Shown: one piece after another, positions 59,895-64,000 of the stretch
How positions within the stretch are numbered: position 1 is the stretch's first letter
Layout of the letters: the number at the start of each line of letters is the position of its first letter
From: Nocardia flavorosea NBRC 108225
GTDB taxonomy: Bacteria; Actinomycetota; Actinomycetes; Mycobacteriales; Mycobacteriaceae
Direction: 5' to 3'
NCBI RefSeq assembly: GCF_001613385.1
Contig: NZ_BDCG01000018.1
Coordinates: 248,001-312,000 of the forward strand
Length of the DNA stretch: 64,000 nt
Translations under genes and position numbers: made by a program
Notes under the pieces: generated by a model
What the model saw: the letters and a program-made list of their open reading frames with translations, nothing else
Told to the model about the DNA's origin: nothing
Databases searched by the model: none

Positions 59895-62738
59895 ATGGGC
59901 GATGCGCAGACCGGTGGTGGAAACGACGCGACCCGGCCGCTCCGCGAGGACATCCGGTTCCTCGGTGGCGTACTCGGGGACACCATTCGCGATCACGAGG
60001 GGCCGGAGGTATTCGACCTCGTCGAGAAGGTCCGGGTGGAGGCCTTCCGTGTGCGCCGGGAGGAGGTGCGGCGCAGCGCGGTCGCCGAAATGCTGGCCGG
60101 GGTGGATATCGCGGTGGCGCTCCCGTTGATCCGGGCGTTCAGCTATTTCGTGCTGCTGGCGAATCTGGCCGAGGATATCCAGCGCGACCGGCGCCGCGCG
60201 GTGCACGAAGCGGCGGGGGAGCCGCCGCAGGATTCTTCGCTGGCCGCCACCTACCGGAAGCTGGACGCGGCGGGAGTTCCCGGAGAGCGGGTGGCCGAGT
60301 TGCTCGCCGATGCCCTGGTATCGCCGGTGATCACCGCTCATCCCACCGAGACCCGCCGGCGCACCGTATTCGACACCCAGACCCGGATCACCGATCTCAT
60401 GCGGCAGCGGTTGCGTGCCGCGGCGGCCGAACAGCCCGCACTGGACCGGGAGATCCGCCGCCAGGTGCTCACCCTCTGGCGGACGGCGCTCATCCGGTTG
60501 TCCCGGTTGCGGATCCAGGACGAAATCGCGGTCGGGCTGCGGTACTACGAGCTGACGCTGCTCGATGTGATCCCGGCGATCAACGCCGATGTCCGGGCGG
60601 CGCTGTGGGCACGCTGGCCCGAGCAGCGGTTGCTGCCGAAACCGATCCTGCGTACCGGGTCCTGGATCGGCGGCGACCGGGACGGCAACCCTTATGTGAC
60701 CGCCGAGGTGGTGCGGACCGCCGCCGCGCATGCCGCGGGCGTGGCTTTCGGTCGGTATCTGCGGGATCTGGCGCAACTGGAGAAAACTCTCGCGCTGTCG
60801 GCGCGGTTGGTCCCGGTGACCCCGTCGCTGCAGGCGCTGTCGGATGCGGGATACCCGGATCCGGATATCCACGCCGACGAACCGTATCGCCGGGCGCTCT
60901 ACGGTATCCGGGCGCGGCTCACGGTGACCGCACGGGACGCGCTGCGTGCCGTGGGAGCGGGCGATACCGACGCCGCGGCGACCCTGCCGGATTCGGTCGC
61001 CGCGAGCGACAGCCCACTGCGGGACTTCACCGGCCGCGGCGCGGTGGTGTCCGGTATCCGCCCCTACTCGTCACCGCAGGAGCTGCTGGACGATCTGGAC
61101 GCCGTCGACACCTCCCTGCGCGCGAGTGGTGACGGTTTGCTCGCCGACGACCAGCTGGCGGCTCTGCGGCATACCGTGGAAACCTTCGGTTTCCATCTGC
61201 AGGGCCTGGATATGCGGCAGAACTCCGAAACCCATGAGCAGGTCGTGGCCGAATTGCTGGCGTGGGCCGGTGTGCACCCGGACTACGCGAGCCTGCCCGA
61301 AGCCGATCGGGTGGACCTGCTCACCCGCGAACTGCGCACCCGCCGTCCGCTTCTGGGCCCGCACGCACGGTTGAGCGAGCTGGCCACCAAGGAACTGGGC
61401 ATCATCCGGGCCGCGGCCGAAGTGGTGACCGCGCTCGGGCCGGAAGCCGTGCCGAACTACATCATCTCGATGTGCACCTCGGTCAGCGATCTGCTCGAGG
61501 CGGCACTGCTGCTGAAGGAAGGGGGCCTGCTCGATCCCGGTGAGGCCGGCGGCGACCCGTTCTGCCCGGCCGGGATCGTGCCGCTGTTCGAGACCATCGA
61601 GGATCTCGCGGCCGGGGCCGCCACCCTCGGTGCCGCCTTGCAGGTTCCGGAGTACCGGGACCTGGTGGTCGCGCGTGGTATGCGCCAGGAGGTGATGCTC
61701 GGGTACTCCGATTCGAACAAGGACGGCGGATATCTGGCTGCCAACTGGGCGCTGTACCGCGCCGAACTGGACCTGGTGGAGCTGGCCGAGCAGCAGGGAA
61801 TCCGGTTGCGGCTCTTCCACGGTCGCGGTGGCACCGTGGGCCGCGGCGGCGGGCGCAGCTACGACGCGATCCTGGCCCAGCCCGCCGGAGCGGTGCGCGG
61901 AGCGTTGCGACTCACCGAACAGGGCGAGGTCATCGCCGCGAAATACGCCGAACCCGGTTCGGCGTACCGCAACCTGGAATCGTTGATCGCGGGCACACTC
62001 GAATCGACACTTCTCGACGTCGAAGGTCTGGGATCCGACGCCGAATCCGCGTACGCCCTCATGGACGATCTCGCCGCCCGCGCCCGCGCCGCCTACGCCC
62101 GCCTCGTGCACGACACCCCCGGTTTCGTCGACTATTTCCGGCAATCGACACCGGTCGCCGAGGTGGGCGATCTCAATATCGGCAGCCGTCCCGCCTCCCG
62201 CAAACCCACGAAATCAGTCGGCGACCTCCGCGCCATCCCGTGGGTGATGTCCTGGAGCCAGGCCCGGGTGATGCTGCCCGGCTGGTACGGGACCGGGACC
62301 GCGCTCGAGGAGTGGGTGGACGGCGATCCGGAGCGGCTCACCCGCCTGTCGGACCTGTACCGGCGGTGGCCGTTCTTCCGCACTGTGCTGTCGAACCTCG
62401 CCCAGGTCATGGCCAAGAGCGATCTCGCGATCGCGGCCCGCTATGCCGAACTCGTCGAGGACAGCGAACTGCGTGAGCGCATCTTCGGGATGATCGAACG
62501 CGAGCATGCCCGGACCGTCGCCATGCACGCCGCGATCACCGGTAACGATCACCTCCTGGCCGACAACCCGTCACTGTCGGAATCCATTCACAACCGGTTC
62601 CCGTACCTGGAGCCGTTGAACCAGATGCAGGTCGAACTGCTGCGCCGGTTGCGTGGCGGTGACGATTCCGAGCTGGTCAGACGCGGCATCCTGCTCACCA
62701 TGAACGGTCTGGCTACCGCCCTGCGCAACTCCGGATGA
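59895..62738 (+). CDS. ppc: Phosphoenolpyruvate carboxylase
   Basis: Anaplerotic enzyme converting PEP and bicarbonate to oxaloacetate and phosphate. It has 947 residues, normal length. The catalytic His is in VITAHPTETRRRT, GSWIGGDRDGNPYVT is typical, and the mobile Lys/Arg loop is in MLGYSDSNKDGGY with FHGRGGTVGRGGG. The C-terminus NGLATALRNSG carries the conserved tail. ATG 59895 lies just after a TACTGT/CATACT -10 candidate (59881-59888) and has no Shine-Dalgarno, so a leaderless start is likely. Confidence 0.95.
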   Translation: MGDAQTGGGNDATRPLREDIRFLGGVLGDTIRDHEGPEVFDLVEKVRVEAFRVRREEVRRSAVAEMLAGVDIAVALPLIRAFSYFVLLANLAEDIQRDRRRAVHEAAGEPPQDSSLAATYRKLDAAGVPGERVAELLADALVSPVITAHPTETRRRTVFDTQTRITDLMRQRLRAAAAEQPALDREIRRQVLTLWRTALIRLSRLRIQDEIAVGLRYYELTLLDVIPAINADVRAALWARWPEQRLLPKPILRTGSWIGGDRDGNPYVTAEVVRTAAAHAAGVAFGRYLRDLAQLEKTLALSARLVPVTPSLQALSDAGYPDPDIHADEPYRRALYGIRARLTVTARDALRAVGAGDTDAAATLPDSVAASDSPLRDFTGRGAVVSGIRPYSSPQELLDDLDAVDTSLRASGDGLLADDQLAALRHTVETFGFHLQGLDMRQNSETHEQVVAELLAWAGVHPDYASLPEADRVDLLTRELRTRRPLLGPHARLSELATKELGIIRAAAEVVTALGPEAVPNYIISMCTSVSDLLEAALLLKEGGLLDPGEAGGDPFCPAGIVPLFETIEDLAAGAATLGAALQVPEYRDLVVARGMRQEVMLGYSDSNKDGGYLAANWALYRAELDLVELAEQQGIRLRLFHGRGGTVGRGGGRSYDAILAQPAGAVRGALRLTEQGEVIAAKYAEPGSAYRNLESLIAGTLESTLLDVEGLGSDAESAYALMDDLAARARAAYARLVHDTPGFVDYFRQSTPVAEVGDLNIGSRPASRKPTKSVGDLRAIPWVMSWSQARVMLPGWYGTGTALEEWVDGDPERLTRLSDLYRRWPFFRTVLSNLAQVMAKSDLAIAARYAELVEDSELRERIFGMIEREHARTVAMHAAITGNDHLLADNPSLSESIHNRFPYLEPLNQMQVELLRRLRGGDDSELVRRGILLTMNGLATALRNSG

Positions 62739-62787
62739 CGGTTCGCCCGGAAGCCGGATGAGAAACCGGCGCCGCCGGCGCAGTATT

Positions 62788-62994
62788 TCATCGCCGCCGG
62801 CCGATCTCGCTTATCCGGATAGCTCCTGCCGGGCAGACCTTTTCGGCGGCACGTGCGTCGGCGACCCCGTGGCCGCTCGGTTCGGATTCCAGCAGGATCG
62901 AATTGCCGTCCTCGTCTTGATCGAAGAGCTGTGGCGCGGTCAAGGCACACATACCGGAACCGATGCAGCGGCCGCGGTCGACGACGATCTTCAT
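62788..62994 (-). CDS. Ferredoxin, 3Fe-4S type
   Basis: A 68-residue electron carrier. Cysteines are at positions 10 and 16 (CIGSGMC, C-X5-C) and in KVCPAGAI near residue 54, the three-Cys pattern of 3Fe-4S ferredoxins that serve P450s. The acidic middle (QLFDQDEDGNS) is typical. The start ATG 62994 follows GAGGGACGAGGG. It lies directly downstream of the P450 (10-base gap), so it is the probable electron donor. Confidence 0.88.
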   Translation of the reverse strand: MKIVVDRGRCIGSGMCALTAPQLFDQDEDGNSILLESEPSGHGVADARAAEKVCPAGAIRISEIGRRR

Positions 62995-63004
62995 CCCTCG
63001 TCCC

Positions 63005-64000
63005 TCACCAGGTGACCGGAAGTTCGTGTGCGCCGTAGATGTCGAGGCCGTGTCGCAGCGGTATATCGGCGACCGGCACTGCCAGGCGCAGTGTGGGAAA
63101 GCGGCGTACCAGGGCGGGCAACGCCACGCGCATCTCCACTCGGGCCAATTGCTGACCGAGGCATTGATGCACGCCGTGACCGAAGCCGAGGTGCCCGACG
63201 GCAGAGCGGCCGATATCGAAAGTGTCCGGTTCGTGGAATTTCGCGGGATCACGGTTGGCGGCTTGGATCGATACCGCTACGGTTTCGCCTTTCTTGATCA
63301 GCTGTCCGTCGAGCTCGACATCCGTGAGGGCGGTTCGCGCGCTGGTGTGCGCAATGCTCAGGTAGCGCAGCAACTCCTCGATGGCGCGGTCGGTGGTTTC
63401 CGGGTCGTTGCGCAACTCCGCGAGCTGATCGGGGTGGGTGAGTAGCGCCGCGGTCCCCAGTGCCAGCATGTTCGCGGTGGTATCCAGTCCGGCGCCGAGT
63501 AGCAGAGTCCCGATCCCCGAGAGTTCGTCGTCGGTCAGGTCGGTTCCGGTGAGATCGCTGAGCAGGTCATCGGTCGGCGCATTGCGTTTGGCGAGCACCA
63601 GGCCTCGGAGGTAGTCCTGGACGGCGGCGAACGCCGCGCCCCGGGCCTCCATGGAATGGTCCGCGCCGCCGACCGCGGCGGCGACGTGCTGCTGGAAGAA
63701 GTCGCGGTCGTGGTACGGCACGCCCAGTAGTTCACAGATCACGAGCGCGGGGATCGGGAAGGCAAATACCTCGACGAGATCGACCGGGCCGCCGGCGCTT
63801 TCCATCGCATCGAGATGGGTGGTGGTGATATCGGCAACGTGGTCGCTGAGTTGCTGCATCCGGCGCACGGTGAACTTACCGGTCAGCAGTTTTCGGTAGC
63901 GGGTGTGCTCGGGAGGGTCCACGCCGAGCATATCGCCCGGTACGGCAGGTGCGAGCTCTCCCGCATCGGCCAGCGGATAGTGCGTGATTTCGTATCGCAC
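63005..64000 (-). CDS. Cytochrome P450, N-terminus outside window
   Basis: Haem monooxygenase; about 331 C-terminal residues are present of ~400. Seen are the HTRYRKLLTGKFT segment, the I-helix GLDTTANM, the K-helix EELLR, and the haem loop GFGHGVHQCLGQQLAR with Cys ligand. The frame is still open at 64000, where GTG happens to be the last codon, so the true start lies beyond. Substrate unknown; the class resembles CYP105/CYP107-like soluble enzymes. Operon with the ferredoxin. Confidence 0.92.
   Translation of the reverse strand: MRYEITHYPLADAGELAPAVPGDMLGVDPPEHTRYRKLLTGKFTVRRMQQLSDHVADITTTHLDAMESAGGPVDLVEVFAFPIPALVICELLGVPYHDRDFFQQHVAAAVGGADHSMEARGAAFAAVQDYLRGLVLAKRNAPTDDLLSDLTGTDLTDDELSGIGTLLLGAGLDTTANMLALGTAALLTHPDQLAELRNDPETTDRAIEELLRYLSIAHTSARTALTDVELDGQLIKKGETVAVSIQAANRDPAKFHEPDTFDIGRSAVGHLGFGHGVHQCLGQQLARVEMRVALPALVRRFPTLRLAVPVADIPLRHGLDIYGAHELPVTW

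Overview
The window is a high-GC actinobacterial chromosome segment. Long open frames occur on both strands, many starts are GTG, and several promoters appear to be leaderless. The core gene order is pyk, tesB, pdtaR, polA, rpsA, coaE, DUF402 gene, uvrB, universal stress protein, uvrA, infC, rpmI, rplT, tsnR, pheS, pheT. This matches my recollection of the Mycobacterium tuberculosis Rv1617-Rv1650 backbone. Protein details (a PdtaR-type ANTAR regulator, a CoaE-GrpB fusion, a HelD-like helicase, F420-type flavin reductase, P450) and the amount of inserted accessory material point to Nocardia or a close relative. The genus is an inference; no rRNA is present.

Layout. Bases 1-1815 hold the end of pyruvate kinase and an acyl-CoA thioesterase. 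Bases 1831-6464 are accessory: a hypothetical gene, a low-molecular-weight tyrosine phosphatase, and an SDR plus creatinase-like M24 operon divergent from an XRE regulator. A tRNA-Leu(CAA) and pdtaR follow. Bases 7663-13214 form a complete five-gene branched-chain amino acid type ABC transporter operon. polA follows a short tandem-repeat tract. Bases 16378-18940 hold a small secreted protein, a stand-alone LeuA regulatory domain behind what looks like a ribosome-mediated attenuator, thioredoxin, and a 2H phosphoesterase. Bases 19080-23011 hold a frameshifted TnpB element butted against a polar amino acid ABC operon. Bases 23030-25537 hold an isopropylmalate/isocitrate dehydrogenase remnant, an SPFH protein with a ribbon-helix-helix partner, and a methyltransferase.

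Bases 25705-40209 resume the backbone (rpsA, coaE, DUF402, uvrB) with interspersed VOC, AraC, DoxX, universal stress protein, HelD-like helicase and a PAS-GGDEF diguanylate cyclase. uvrA (40210-43260) has an unusual Lys/Ala-rich tail. The translation cluster infC-rpmI-rplT (44794-46221) has a long structured leader and an AUC start codon for infC. Then come an alpha/beta hydrolase, tsnR, a TetR regulator, a GT87 mannosyltransferase-like protein and pheST. The final 10 kb has two conserved hypotheticals, mscL, an F420-type reductase, a chloramphenicol-efflux-like MFS gene behind a leader ORF and terminator, a membrane protein, PEP carboxylase, and a ferredoxin/P450 pair whose P450 runs off the end.

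Common threads are amino acid uptake and sensing (two ABC systems and the LeuA-domain attenuator), nucleotide excision repair (uvrA, uvrB, polA), translation, and anaplerosis (pyk, ppc). The most interesting signals are the leader-controlled stand-alone LeuA domain, the TnpB right end that supplies the ribosome-binding site of a transporter gene, the infC leader with its AUC start, and the leader ORF/terminator before the MFS pump. All calls are by eye from the sequence; no database search was run.
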